Source: Candidatus Binataceae bacterium (lineage in GTDB: Bacteria > Desulfobacterota > Binatia > Binatales > Binataceae). From it: DNA of 64,000 nt. The notes beneath the pieces were generated by a model. It ran no database searches and was not told the origin of the DNA. It worked only from the letters and a program-made list of their open reading frames with translations. How positions within the stretch are numbered: the first letter of the stretch is position 1; each line of letters begins with the position of its first letter. Position numbers and translations under genes: made by a program. This document shows positions 46,528-54,687 of this stretch, one piece after another. The stretch lies in NCBI GenBank assembly GCA_035508495.1, contig DATJMX010000025.1, positions 50,460-114,459 on the forward strand. Reading direction: 5' to 3'.

Positions 46528-47556
46528 TCACTTAGAGGTCAATGGGGGCGTTTGAGATGAGCTGACCGGCTGGCCAACAGGGGTCGGGGTCGTGATGAAA
46601 GCGATCGCTCCCGTCAGCCCACCGAGCATGGTAGCCGCAAACCACAAGAGTCCCAGCGCGATCGCGTCGTCATGGCCGATACCCGCCATCCCCAATAAGA
46701 AGAGGTAGGCAGTTTCGCGGAGTCCCAGTCCGTTGAACGTCACGGGCAGGCTCGCCGCGACATTGGCAATCGGAACTACCAGAACGAACAGCGTGAGCTT
46801 GGCTGACAGGCCGAGTCCGCGCGCCAGCATCCATTGGCAGATGGCGAGCGAGATATGCAGTCCCACCGACAGGGCGATCGGAATCATCATGGTGCGCGGG
46901 CGATGCAGATACAGCGCGATCTCCTCGCCGGCGCGCCTCAGCGTTCCCGGTAACAAGTAGATAACACGAACCAGCCACGGAGCGGCGGCAAGGCCGCCTA
47001 TCGTGACAACACCGATCGCGATCACTGGGCGCGTGACCGTTGGCGGCAGTCCATTGCGATTCAGAAACATCGCGGCGAACGCGGCGAGCCAGAAAAGTCC
47101 GAGCAGGCCGGCCACGCGATCGGCGACCGCCGAGGCGATCGCGGCTGCGAGCTGCTTGTGCTGCCGGCCGAGATAGATCGATCGCGCCGCATCGCCGCCG
47201 AGCAGCCCCGGCACAAACAGATTCGTGAACATCCCGATGAAGTAGTAGCGGACGTATTCCCAATAGGGGCCGCCGAGGCCGAGCGCACCAGCAAGCAGTT
47301 GCCATCGTTTGGACGATAGAAGCTGTCCCGCGATATAGACGCAGACCGCGCCGACGAACCACGCCGGATCCTCGCGGGTCAGCGTATGCAGCACCGAGCG
47401 TCCCGCAAAGCGCCACAACAGGAACGTGACGATTGCCGCGCCCAGTCCTGCGCGAATCACAAACGCGCGGTATGGATGACCGCGGCGCGGCGCCTCACCG
47501 GGAGGTTGCGGTTGCACCGTTGATGATGGCTCGTTTGTGGCCTTCGGAAGCGACAA
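46528..47556 (-). CDS. HpnL-like membrane protein (LPG synthase TM/UPF0104 family)
   Basis: 342 residues with about 8 TM segments. LGGPYWEYVRYYFIGMFTNLFVPGLLGGDAARS and PVTFNGLGLRETAYLFLLG are conserved features of the lysylphosphatidylglycerol synthase TM family, to which HpnL of hopanoid clusters belongs. Proposed roles of the family are lipid flipping or lipid transfer. The TTG start at 47556 makes a 62-nt overlap with the ArnT-like gene; a GTG at 47460 (VIRAGLGAAIV) would avoid it. The first 30 residues are low-complexity, so the later start is quite possible. Confidence 0.82.
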   Translation of the reverse strand: MSLPKATNEPSSTVQPQPPGEAPRRGHPYRAFVIRAGLGAAIVTFLLWRFAGRSVLHTLTREDPAWFVGAVCVYIAGQLLSSKRWQLLAGALGLGGPYWEYVRYYFIGMFTNLFVPGLLGGDAARSIYLGRQHKQLAAAIASAVADRVAGLLGLFWLAAFAAMFLNRNGLPPTVTRPVIAIGVVTIGGLAAAPWLVRVIYLLPGTLRRAGEEIALYLHRPRTMMIPIALSVGLHISLAICQWMLARGLGLSAKLTLFVLVVPIANVAASLPVTFNGLGLRETAYLFLLGMAGIGHDDAIALGLLWFAATMLGGLTGAIAFITTPTPVGQPVSSSQTPPLTSK

Positions 47557-49201
47557 GTTCGAAATTCCCGAGCTGAGGTTTCATTCGATCGAGATCGTCC
47601 GCGTCGAGCACGATTATTTTGCTGCCGGGTTGCTGCCACCATTCGTAGAGCGCAGGGTCGCCGATCAGGAACCAATCATTCGCGTCGGGATCGAGGCGCG
47701 AGCCGAAGTCGAGTTCGGTGCGCGGCCCGAGCAGCATCACGCGGCGCCGATTGTAAAAGGCGAGGCCCTGCACGTACCGATGGTAGCAGAGAATGCTGGC
47801 GTCGCTGGTGCGCGCGGCGATCGCGCGGCTGAGTGCGGCGTAAGATCGCAGCGGTTCGAGCTCGATTCGGGCAAACGTGCCGGCGAAAAACGCAGCCGCC
47901 ATTGCGGCGACGACGGCAGTGATTCCGAGCGTGGCGCGACGGCGCAGAAAGAGCATCGTCGCGACCGCTCCGAACGCAATAAACACTGCGGCGATCGCGA
48001 ACAATGCGGGCCGAGCGGCAATCACGTAAGGAGTTCTGAGGTGATTTGCGATCGCGGCCGCGACCGCGGCACTGATTCCCATCAGGATCAGCAAGCCGCC
48101 GCTTTCAACCAGGATCCGCGTATCAGGCGGTCTTAGCGCTCCGGGTTGGGGCCAGATGCACGACGCGATTCCGTCGGCGATCAGCACCGCGAGGAATGGA
48201 AACGCCGGCAATACGTAGGGAATCAGTTTGGCGCTCGACGCCGAGAACATCGCGACGATCAGAATCGCGGCGCCGAGACAGAAGCGTCGCGCGGGATTCT
48301 TCGGCGCGCCGCGCCATGTCAGCAGCGGCACCATCAACGACCACGGCAACGCTCCCGCCACGATAACAGGAAGATAGAAATAGAATGATTCGGCATGGCT
48401 GTAGTCGGGCACGAACGCGCGGCGCAGATGCTCGCCGATGAAATAGAAATCGAAATAGCCGGGTTCGCGAATCGTCATGATGACGAACCACGGCGCGCAT
48501 AGCGCGATCAGGAGCGCGGCGCCGGCGATCGCGTGGAAGCGGCTCAGCACGCCGCGCAGCTCCCGCTGCCAGACGAGAAAACCCGCCATCGCAACGATCG
48601 GAATCGCCGCGCCCACGGGACCTTTCGTCATCACCGCCAGCGCCATCGCCAGGTATCCGAGCCAGCACCAGCGCCCGCCCTCGCGCCAATGCAGGTACAT
48701 CGCGAACGACGCGATCGTCGTGAAGCAGGTCAGCATCATGTCGGTAGTGAGCACCTGCGCCATCACCAGGTAGAGCGGCATCGTCGCGAGAATCGCGCCG
48801 GCGAGGATCGCATGGCGGCGGCCGTAGGTCCTGAGCGTGAAGTAAAATGTCGTGAGCACGCCGACCAATGCTGACAGCGCGACCGGCACGCGCGCTGCGA
48901 ACTCGTTGATACCGAATGCGTCGAACGACAGCGTCGTTATCCAATAGAGCAGCGGAGGCTTCTCGACATAGGCGAGGTAGTTGAGATGAGGCACGAGGTA
49001 GTCGCGGCTTTCGACCATCTCGCGCGCAATTTCGGCGTAACGCGCCTCGTCGGGTTCCCACAGGCCATAGCGCCACAGGTTGACGAAAAACACGAACGCC
49101 GCCAGCGCGAAGAGCGCCGCAACCAGCATCCAGTATGGAATCGATTCCGTCTCGCGAAGCGGATTTTCCGCCGCGAGCGGCTCGGAGGCCTGAAGAGACA
49201 C
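47495..49201 (-). CDS. ArnT-like glycosyltransferase family 39 protein
   Basis: 568-residue GT-C enzyme that would transfer a sugar from a polyprenyl-phosphate donor at the periplasmic face. The first periplasmic loop holds the signature LWEPDEARYAEIAREMVES (Asp/Glu catalytic pair), followed by YVEKPPLLYWITTLSFDAFG and DMMLTCF, as in ArnT/YkcB-type proteins. About 12 TM segments and a soluble C-terminal domain are predicted. First of the four-gene ArnT-HpnL-HpnJ-HpnI block. The target (lipid A, hopanoid or another lipid) cannot be read from sequence. Confidence 0.9.
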   Translation of the reverse strand: MSLQASEPLAAENPLRETESIPYWMLVAALFALAAFVFFVNLWRYGLWEPDEARYAEIAREMVESRDYLVPHLNYLAYVEKPPLLYWITTLSFDAFGINEFAARVPVALSALVGVLTTFYFTLRTYGRRHAILAGAILATMPLYLVMAQVLTTDMMLTCFTTIASFAMYLHWREGGRWCWLGYLAMALAVMTKGPVGAAIPIVAMAGFLVWQRELRGVLSRFHAIAGAALLIALCAPWFVIMTIREPGYFDFYFIGEHLRRAFVPDYSHAESFYFYLPVIVAGALPWSLMVPLLTWRGAPKNPARRFCLGAAILIVAMFSASSAKLIPYVLPAFPFLAVLIADGIASCIWPQPGALRPPDTRILVESGGLLILMGISAAVAAAIANHLRTPYVIAARPALFAIAAVFIAFGAVATMLFLRRRATLGITAVVAAMAAAFFAGTFARIELEPLRSYAALSRAIAARTSDASILCYHRYVQGLAFYNRRRVMLLGPRTELDFGSRLDPDANDWFLIGDPALYEWWQQPGSKIIVLDADDLDRMKPQLGNFELVASEGHKRAIINGATATSR

Positions 49202-49240
49202 GGATGGTGAGTCTAGCCGTGCCGAGGCGGCCGCGAAACG

Positions 49241-50959
49241 CTAGTAGCCCTCGGCGCCGCCGCCCTTGCGCGGATCGAACGCGCCACGCAGGTTGCCCGG
49301 CTCGATCGTCATCGCGCCCACCGCGCCGAGCATCGGCACGACCCTGAGCTTGTAGCCCATTTGCGCAAGCGAGTTGCGCGTTGCCTCGGGCATCGCCTGC
49401 TCGACGATCACGACGTCGGGCGCGGCCTGCTCATGGATACGCGGCTCGTTGACGGCGCTTGCGGGATCCATGTGCGAGCTCAGGATGTTGAGCGCAACCT
49501 GGAGCACGCCGGTGAGTATCGTAGGTCCGCCCGAACCGCCCGACGTCATATACGGCGCGTTTTTCTTCAGCACGATGATCGGCGTCATCGAGGAAAGCGG
49601 TTGCTTGCCGGGCCGGATGTCGTTGGCGGTCGCGCCCATCAGGTGGTACGCGTTGGGCACACCGGGCGCCACAGAAAAATCATCCATCTCGTCGTTGAGG
49701 ATGATACCGAGCTTGGGCACGGCGACCTTGGCACCGAATGCGGTGTTGATCGTCGTCGTAATCACGACGACGTTCAGGTCCTTGTCCACGATCATCATGT
49801 TCGAGGTGCCATGATCATGCGCCGCCGGAACCGGTTGTGCTGGGGATTTCGGATGCAGCGCGCGGTCGCGTAACTGCTGGATATGCATTGGCGACAGGTA
49901 GTCGAAGACGGGCACCTTGACGAAATCGGGATCGGCGTAGCTCTCGCGATCGATGAACCCCTGCCGCATCACCTCAATGAGCCGCGCCAGGTAAGGCGGC
50001 GAATCGACCCCGAGCCCGCCGATGTCGCCTGGCTCGAGCGCGGCCAGCATCTCGAGCAACACGCCGCCCGAGGACGGCGGCGGCATCGTGTAAACGTCGT
50101 AACCCTGGAACTCGTGATGAATCGGATCCTGCCAGCGGGGGCGGAAGTTCGCGAAATCCTGCGCCGAGAGAATCCCGCCGTGCGAGCTGACGAACGAGGC
50201 GATCGCGTCAGCTATATCGCCGCGATAGAACTTCGGCACCGGGTCGTCGCCGAGGCTCCGCAGCGTGGCGGCGAGATCTTTTTCGTAGACGGTGTCGCCC
50301 GCCCTGTGCGGCGAACCGTCGGGATTGAGAAAAATCGCGGCGAGCTCGGGATCGGCTTTCATCGCGTTCGCCTCGCGCGCGATCTCGCTCGCCAGATGCG
50401 GCGACACGATGAACCCGCCGTTGGCGAGCTTCGCCGCCGGCGCGGCGACGGCCTGGAACTTCATCGTGCCGAAGCGCTTAAGGATTGTGGCGAGACCCGC
50501 AATCTCACCCGGCACCCCGACCGCGAGCGCGCCGTCCTGCGCGAGCTTCTCGTTGGCCTTGCCCCCCTGCATGTACATCGTGGGACTCGCCTTCAGGGGC
50601 GCCGTCTCGCGATAGTCGAGCGCATAAAAGCGATGCTGCCTGGCGAGGTACACCAGCATGAAACCGCCGCCGCCAATTCCGCACGAGCTGGCGTTGGTGA
50701 CGCAAACCGCCAGCGCCGTCGCGACGCCCGCGTCGATCGCGTTGCCTCCCGTTTTGAGAATCTCCACACCCGCGCGTGAACCGTCGGCGCTTTCCGACAC
50801 GACCATCCCATGCTGCGCGATGACGGGTTGCTGGGGCCAGGGGGCGGCAGCCGGCTGAGCCAGCGCTCGATCGGTGAGAGATAGAGCTCCAGCAAGGAAT
50901 GCCAGCGCAATGCTGCCGATCCAGAACAGAGATCGGTACGAGGGTGAGCAGTTTTGCAT
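49241..50959 (-). CDS. ggt: Gamma-glutamyltransferase
   Basis: 572-residue periplasmic Ntn-hydrolase that cleaves gamma-glutamyl bonds of glutathione. A signal peptide (FWIGSIALAFLAGALSLTDRALA) is followed by the large subunit (SCGIGGGGFMLVYL; GVPGEIAGLATIL). The nucleophile and self-cleavage site is Thr385 in HDHGTSNMMIVD, and PLSSMTPIIV and GGSGGPTILTGV support the small subunit. Normal length for the family. Single gene between the ArnT cluster and a divergent enoyl-CoA hydratase. Confidence 0.93.
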   Translation of the reverse strand: MQNCSPSYRSLFWIGSIALAFLAGALSLTDRALAQPAAAPWPQQPVIAQHGMVVSESADGSRAGVEILKTGGNAIDAGVATALAVCVTNASSCGIGGGGFMLVYLARQHRFYALDYRETAPLKASPTMYMQGGKANEKLAQDGALAVGVPGEIAGLATILKRFGTMKFQAVAAPAAKLANGGFIVSPHLASEIAREANAMKADPELAAIFLNPDGSPHRAGDTVYEKDLAATLRSLGDDPVPKFYRGDIADAIASFVSSHGGILSAQDFANFRPRWQDPIHHEFQGYDVYTMPPPSSGGVLLEMLAALEPGDIGGLGVDSPPYLARLIEVMRQGFIDRESYADPDFVKVPVFDYLSPMHIQQLRDRALHPKSPAQPVPAAHDHGTSNMMIVDKDLNVVVITTTINTAFGAKVAVPKLGIILNDEMDDFSVAPGVPNAYHLMGATANDIRPGKQPLSSMTPIIVLKKNAPYMTSGGSGGPTILTGVLQVALNILSSHMDPASAVNEPRIHEQAAPDVVIVEQAMPEATRNSLAQMGYKLRVVPMLGAVGAMTIEPGNLRGAFDPRKGGGAEGY

Positions 50960-51090
50960 CGCGACTTAACTAACAGCCGTTCCAAGTCGATGAAAGTGGC
51001 GCAATCGCGTCCAGTCCGCGCCATTCGCGTTAGATTTCACGCCGGGGAAGTGCTTTGATCGCGGCGTCGCCATCGCGCGGAGGATCACAA

Positions 51091-51909
51091 ATGGAATTCA
51101 AGGAAATCATTTTCGAGAAGAAAGATCGGATCGCGACCGTCACGATGAATCGGCCCGAGAAAATGAATGCGTGGACGTCGTCGATGGGCGCGGAGATGAA
51201 GACCGCGATGCTCGACGCCGATCGCGACCCGAGCATCAACGCGATCATCGTGACTGGCGCTGGCCGCGCGTATTGCGCGGGCGCCGACATGACCGGGCTG
51301 TCGAATATTGCCTCTGGCAACGCTTCCGCCCGCGCCGCCGCCGCGCCGGACGAATGGCTCGCTGCACAGCGCGCTGACTATCGCACGACCTATTCGTGGC
51401 CGTTAGCGCTCAACAAGCCCGTCATCGGTGCGATCAATGGCGCATGCGTCGGACTTGGCTTCACAACCTGCCTCTACCAGGACATCCGCATCGCGTCGGA
51501 CAACGCGCGTATGGGATTTATCTTCGTGCAGCGCGGCCTTGCGATCGAGCACGGCTCGAGCTGGATGCTGCCGCGGATCATCGGCGTGGCGCGCTCGGTC
51601 GAGCTCGCGATCACGGGGCGGCTCGTTGATGCGGAAGAGGCTCTGCGCATCGGCCTCGTACATCGCGTGGTGCCGCAGGCTGAGCTGATGAGTGCGGCGC
51701 GCGAGACCGCATCGTACATCGCGGACAAGTGCTCGCCGCTCGGCGTCTCGCAGGCCAAGAAGATGATCTACCAGCACCTGTTCACGGATCTTGCCACCGG
51801 CATCCGCGAAGACGACGAGTCGATGGAGATGATGACGCGTTCCGACGACTTCAAAGAAGGCGTCAAGGCCTTCCTCGAAAAGCGCGCCCCGCGTTTCCAG
51901 GGCCGCTAA
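51091..51909 (+). CDS. Enoyl-CoA hydratase/isomerase family protein
   Basis: 272-residue crotonase-fold protein. Oxyanion-hole segments TGAGRAYCAGADMTGLS and INGACVGLGFTTCLYQDIRIAS are clear; the position of the second catalytic Glu falls in FIFVQRGLAIEHGSSWMLP. Could be an enoyl-CoA hydratase, isomerase or related enzyme; substrate unassigned. The ATG at 51091 has GGAGG 7 nt upstream. Divergent from ggt and closed by an intrinsic terminator. Confidence 0.92.
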   Translation: MEFKEIIFEKKDRIATVTMNRPEKMNAWTSSMGAEMKTAMLDADRDPSINAIIVTGAGRAYCAGADMTGLSNIASGNASARAAAAPDEWLAAQRADYRTTYSWPLALNKPVIGAINGACVGLGFTTCLYQDIRIASDNARMGFIFVQRGLAIEHGSSWMLPRIIGVARSVELAITGRLVDAEEALRIGLVHRVVPQAELMSAARETASYIADKCSPLGVSQAKKMIYQHLFTDLATGIREDDESMEMMTRSDDFKEGVKAFLEKRAPRFQGR

Positions 51910-51923
51910 CCAACTGTCACTGA

Positions 51924-51950
51924 ACGCCCTCCCGGATGGGAGGGCGTTTT
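51924..51950 (+). terminator. Intrinsic terminator of the enoyl-CoA hydratase gene
   Basis: Perfect 10-bp stem ACGCCCTCCC / GGGAGGGCGT with a GGAT loop, then TTTAATTTT. Located 15 nt after the stop. Confidence 0.92.
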
Positions 51951-51974
51951 AATTTTCAGAGCTCGAATTTGCGC

Positions 51975-52007
51975 TTGACAATACGTAACTCTGAGGTTAC
52001 ATATTAG
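51975..52007 (+). promoter_or_regulatory. Promoter with embedded operator-like palindrome
   Basis: TTGACA at 51975-51980 is a perfect -35 box. With a 17-nt spacer the -10 would be TACATA (51998-52003). Between them sits GTAAC-TCTGAG-GTTAC, a symmetric site in the classic position for a repressor. Similar GTAAC/GTTAC sites are, from memory, common ahead of ArsR-regulated SRPBCC genes; no ArsR gene is adjacent here. Confidence 0.6.
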
Positions 52008-52031
52008 GGCGGTCGCCAGGAATAGGCCGCA

Positions 52032-52454
52032 ATGACAATCCGCAAATCGATCTTTGTCGGGCGCGTGCCGGAGGTCTCCTTCAGAGTCTTCTGCGAGGAG
52101 ATCACGCAATGGTGGCCGGGAGGGTTCGGCGGCAAGGATACGAAGCTCTATCTCGAAGGCGAAGTCGGCGGACGCTTCTACGAACGGCGCATCGACGGCT
52201 CGGAATACGAGATCGGCAGGATCACCGCCTATCAGCCGCCCGCGATCGTCGCATTTACCTGGCGAGCACCGAGCTGGGACGTGACAACCCGGGTCGAAAT
52301 CCGCTTCGCGCCCGAACGCGGCGGCACTCGCGTCGAGCTCGAGCACAGCGGATGGGAGCAGGACGCCAAGACGCAGGATGCGCGCAAGAATTACGACAGC
52401 GGCTGGGAAACGATTCTCGGCTATTTCCGCACTGCCGCAGGAGTCCAGTCGTGA
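52032..52454 (+). CDS. SRPBCC (AHSA1-like) domain protein
   Basis: 140-residue single-domain START/SRPBCC protein of the AHSA1 (activator of Hsp90 ATPase C-terminal-like) group: VPEVSFRVFCEEITQWWPGGFG, LEGEVGGRFYERRIDG and ITAYQPPAIVAFTWRAPSWD. These bind hydrophobic ligands; function unknown. Typically the partner of an ArsR-family repressor, which is missing locally. The start codon is 25 nt downstream of the operator-containing promoter. Confidence 0.88.
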   Translation: MTIRKSIFVGRVPEVSFRVFCEEITQWWPGGFGGKDTKLYLEGEVGGRFYERRIDGSEYEIGRITAYQPPAIVAFTWRAPSWDVTTRVEIRFAPERGGTRVELEHSGWEQDAKTQDARKNYDSGWETILGYFRTAAGVQS

Positions 52455-52478
52455 TCAGGGCTTAGTGCAGAACTTCTT

Positions 52479-52544
52479 ACCACGAAGGCACAAAGACTCG
52501 AAGATAATTCTCCGACTTTGTGACTTGGTGTCTTGGTGGTGATC
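52479..52544. repeat. Dispersed palindromic repeat, copy 3
   Basis: Left arm CACGAAGG-CACAAAGA-CTCGAAGA and right arm GACTTTGT-GACTTGGT-GTCTTGGT-GGTGATC: clear 8-nt units on both arms, with a short AT-rich centre. It lies between the SRPBCC gene and the glutathione transferase gene, ending about 19 nt before the GST start, so it is within the GST leader region. Confidence 0.85.
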
Positions 52545-52563
52545 CGTTTCTGGGAGAAAAACG

Positions 52564-53178
52564 ATGAAGCTCTACTACTTTCCGTCGCCAAATCCGCAGA
52601 AGATTCATTTCGCGTTAAACGAGCTCGGCCTCAAGTGCGAGATGGTGCCGGTCGATCTCACCAGGCGCGAGAGTCATACGCCCGAGTTCCTCGCGCTGAA
52701 TCCCGCGGGCCGCGTGCCGGTGCTCGTCGACGGCGACCTGAAGCTGTGGGAATCGCACGCGATCCTCGCGTACCTGGGCGAGAAGACGGGCAAGCTCTGG
52801 CCGACGACGGTAGCTGGCCGCGCCGACGCGCTCCGCTGGCTCTTCTACCTGACGAGCACGATCGGACCATCGGCGACCGATCTCGCCTTCAACCGGATCG
52901 CGGCGAAGCTCATTGGCGCGCCGTCCGATGAGGCTGCGATCGCGCGCGGCGAGAAAGGCCTCGTCGATCCGATGCGAATCCTCGACCAGCATCTGGCCAC
53001 GAACAAATGGATGCTCGGCGCTGACTTCTCGTTGGTCGATTGTGACTATTGCCCGACCCTTAACGTGATCGAGAAAGCCGCGTTCGATTTCTCGCCCTTC
53101 CCACGGGTTCGCGCCTACCTCGACGCCTGCCGCGCCCGCAAAGGCTGGCAGGAGACACCTAGGTTGCCGGGTCTCTGA
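52564..53178 (+). CDS. Glutathione S-transferase family protein
   Basis: 204 residues. N-terminal thioredoxin-fold domain MKLYYFPSPNPQKIHFALNEL with the cis-Pro segment NPAGRVPVLVDGDLKLWES(H) and glutathione-binding ESHAILAYLGEK; helical C-terminal domain with FSLVDCDYCPTLN (N-capping motif). Probably conjugates or reduces electrophiles using glutathione. The ATG is preceded by TGGGAG. Same direction as the SRPBCC gene but separated by a repeat. Confidence 0.92.
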   Translation: MKLYYFPSPNPQKIHFALNELGLKCEMVPVDLTRRESHTPEFLALNPAGRVPVLVDGDLKLWESHAILAYLGEKTGKLWPTTVAGRADALRWLFYLTSTIGPSATDLAFNRIAAKLIGAPSDEAAIARGEKGLVDPMRILDQHLATNKWMLGADFSLVDCDYCPTLNVIEKAAFDFSPFPRVRAYLDACRARKGWQETPRLPGL

Positions 53179-53201
53179 GCGCGCAATTCATTCAAAACAA
53201 A

Positions 53202-53232
53202 AACGCCCTCTCGCCTCGATGCGGGAGGGCGT
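53202..53232 (-). terminator. Terminator of uspA, possibly bidirectional
   Basis: Stem AACGCCCTC...CGC / GCG...GAGGGCGTT around a CTCGAT loop. On the minus strand it is followed by TTTTGTTTTG, a good T-tract about 24 nt after the uspA stop; on the plus strand it is 24 nt after the GST stop but with a weaker T-rich tail. Confidence 0.8.
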
Positions 53233-53255
53233 TCGTTGTCGTCGTTGGAAATCGA

Positions 53256-53744
53256 CTACTTGTCGATCGGATGCTTGAACTTGCGATCGGGATGGCGAAT
53301 GGTGAGCACCGGGCAGGGTGCCTTCTGCACCACGCGCTCGGCGACGCTGCCCATCAGCACGTGGGCGAGGCCGGTGCGGCCGTGAGTACCGAGCACGATC
53401 AGATCAGCCTTTTCATTCTGCGCGGTGTGCAGGATTTCGAGGAACGGCGAGCCGACCTTGAGCAGGCATTTGCCCTTGAGGCCGGCATCGCGCACGTTCT
53501 TGATCAGCTTGTCGAGCTCGCGCTGCGCGAGCATGCGCTGCTCCTCGGCGATGCGGCTCATGGCGCCGATGTCCATCGCCGGGCCGAGCTCGGGCGTCAT
53601 CATCACGGGCGCGAGCGGCTGGTCGACATGCAGCAGGACGAGTTCGGCGCCGAACTTCGCCGCCATCTCCTGCGCGTAGGACAAGGCCAACGCAGAGTCT
53701 TCTGAGAAATCAGTCGCCGCCACAATTTTGGTGAAGTTAGCCAC
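53256..53744 (-). CDS. Universal stress protein (UspA family)
   Basis: 163-residue single-domain Usp. NFTKIVAATDFSEDSALALSYAQEMAA begins the fold and the ATP-binding motif G-2x-G-9x-G(S/T) is intact in GTHGRTGLAHVLMGSVAERVVQKAPCPVLTIR (shown in pieces: GTHGRTG, MGSVAERVV). The GTG at 53744 (MANFTKIV) is the likely start; a GTG at 53783 would add 13 residues without homology. Stands alone. Confidence 0.92.
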   Translation of the reverse strand: MANFTKIVAATDFSEDSALALSYAQEMAAKFGAELVLLHVDQPLAPVMMTPELGPAMDIGAMSRIAEEQRMLAQRELDKLIKNVRDAGLKGKCLLKVGSPFLEILHTAQNEKADLIVLGTHGRTGLAHVLMGSVAERVVQKAPCPVLTIRHPDRKFKHPIDK

Positions 53745-53927
53745 GTCCGAACCATACTGCGCCCCGAAATGGGTGGCAAGCACGGTTAAAGAGCGAGCGG
53801 GAATCAGGTGGATGGGCGCCTCGTGCCGAGGTCGCTACAAACGGTGCCAAAGAGTTTGACAGCCGGATGCCGGCGCACGACAAATGGCGTGAGCTCTCGC
53901 CTTTGGTCCAGGACACGCGTACCAAAA

Positions 53928-54256
53928 ATGGTGCCGTCGCGCCTGTTGTCCCCGCTCATCGGATCACCTTTCGACAGTTGGTTGCGCGAGGAAAAGCTCT
54001 ACGACGAGGCCGCTGCGAGCGCGATCAAACGTGTGCTGGCGCGGCAAGTCGCGGCCGCGATGAAAGAAAGCCGCCTTTCCAAATCCGAAGTGGCGCGTTG
54101 GATGGACACGAGCCGTGCCGCCCTCGATCGTCTGCTGGACCATCCTATGACGCCGTGACGCTTGGCACTCTTTGCAAAGCCGCGACTGCGCCGGCGATTC
54201 CATCGCGCAACCTCAGCAACTCGTTGCACGCGTTAACCCTCGACGTGCGACGCTGA
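53928..54256 (+). pseudogene. XRE-type HTH antitoxin-like gene, frameshifted
   Basis: Frame 53928-54158 reads GSPFDSWLREEKLYDEAAAS then AIKRVLARQVAAAMKESRLSKSEVARWMDTSRAALDRLLDHP and stops after MTP. In the -1 frame from 54146 the family's expected continuation YDAVTLGTLCKAATA follows. The sequence is like short HTH proteins encoded with RelE/HigB-type toxins (KEEGIYEE...AIKRVLA...MKTSRAALDRLL...VTLGTL). A single-base loss near 54145 would explain the break. The C-terminal part beyond KAATA is also eroded. No toxin partner was seen upstream. Bases 53784-53927 hold no recognisable gene. Confidence 0.65.
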
Positions 54257-54297
54257 GCGGCGTTAGTATTGCGCGGGAATCGGGGTAAAGTTTTCTC

Positions 54298-54666
54298 ATG
54301 GCCAAGCCGCGCGCTTCCTTATTCGACGACTTCGAACGTGTCATCGATGAGTTCTTCGATGAGATGCTCATCGGGCGTTGGCGCGCGGGCGGCGAGTTCG
54401 AGCGCGCCGCCGTGCTCGACCGCGGCGATCATTACGAGGTGCGGATCGAGGCTGCCCATATCGACCCCGCGCATATCGAAGTCGAAGTCAGCGATCACAG
54501 ACTGACGGCGCGCGTGCCGTCGCCGCAGGGCGAGAAGGTCGAAAGCTCGTTCCGCTTTGCCGACGAGATCGAAAATGAACATGCCGGCGCGCACTGGTCG
54601 GCCGGCGTCCTGACCATCACACTCCCCAAAAAGAAAGGGCGCCGCGTCACGCTCAAGCATTCCTGA
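54298..54666 (+). CDS. Hsp20/alpha-crystallin small heat shock protein
   Basis: 122 residues, short for an Hsp20. The alpha-crystallin domain spans about residues 38-120: DHYEVRIEAAHIDPAHIEVEV, DHRLTARVPSPQG, and the C-terminal strand with SAGVLTITLPKKKG (the A-x-x-x-G-V-L motif is partly kept). The N-terminal arm is brief and acidic. It lies 21 nt upstream of a Lon-like protease, so both may act on unfolded proteins. Confidence 0.88.
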   Translation: MAKPRASLFDDFERVIDEFFDEMLIGRWRAGGEFERAAVLDRGDHYEVRIEAAHIDPAHIEVEVSDHRLTARVPSPQGEKVESSFRFADEIENEHAGAHWSAGVLTITLPKKKGRRVTLKHS

Positions 54667-54687
54667 CGCTGCTTCCGACAGGCCGGT

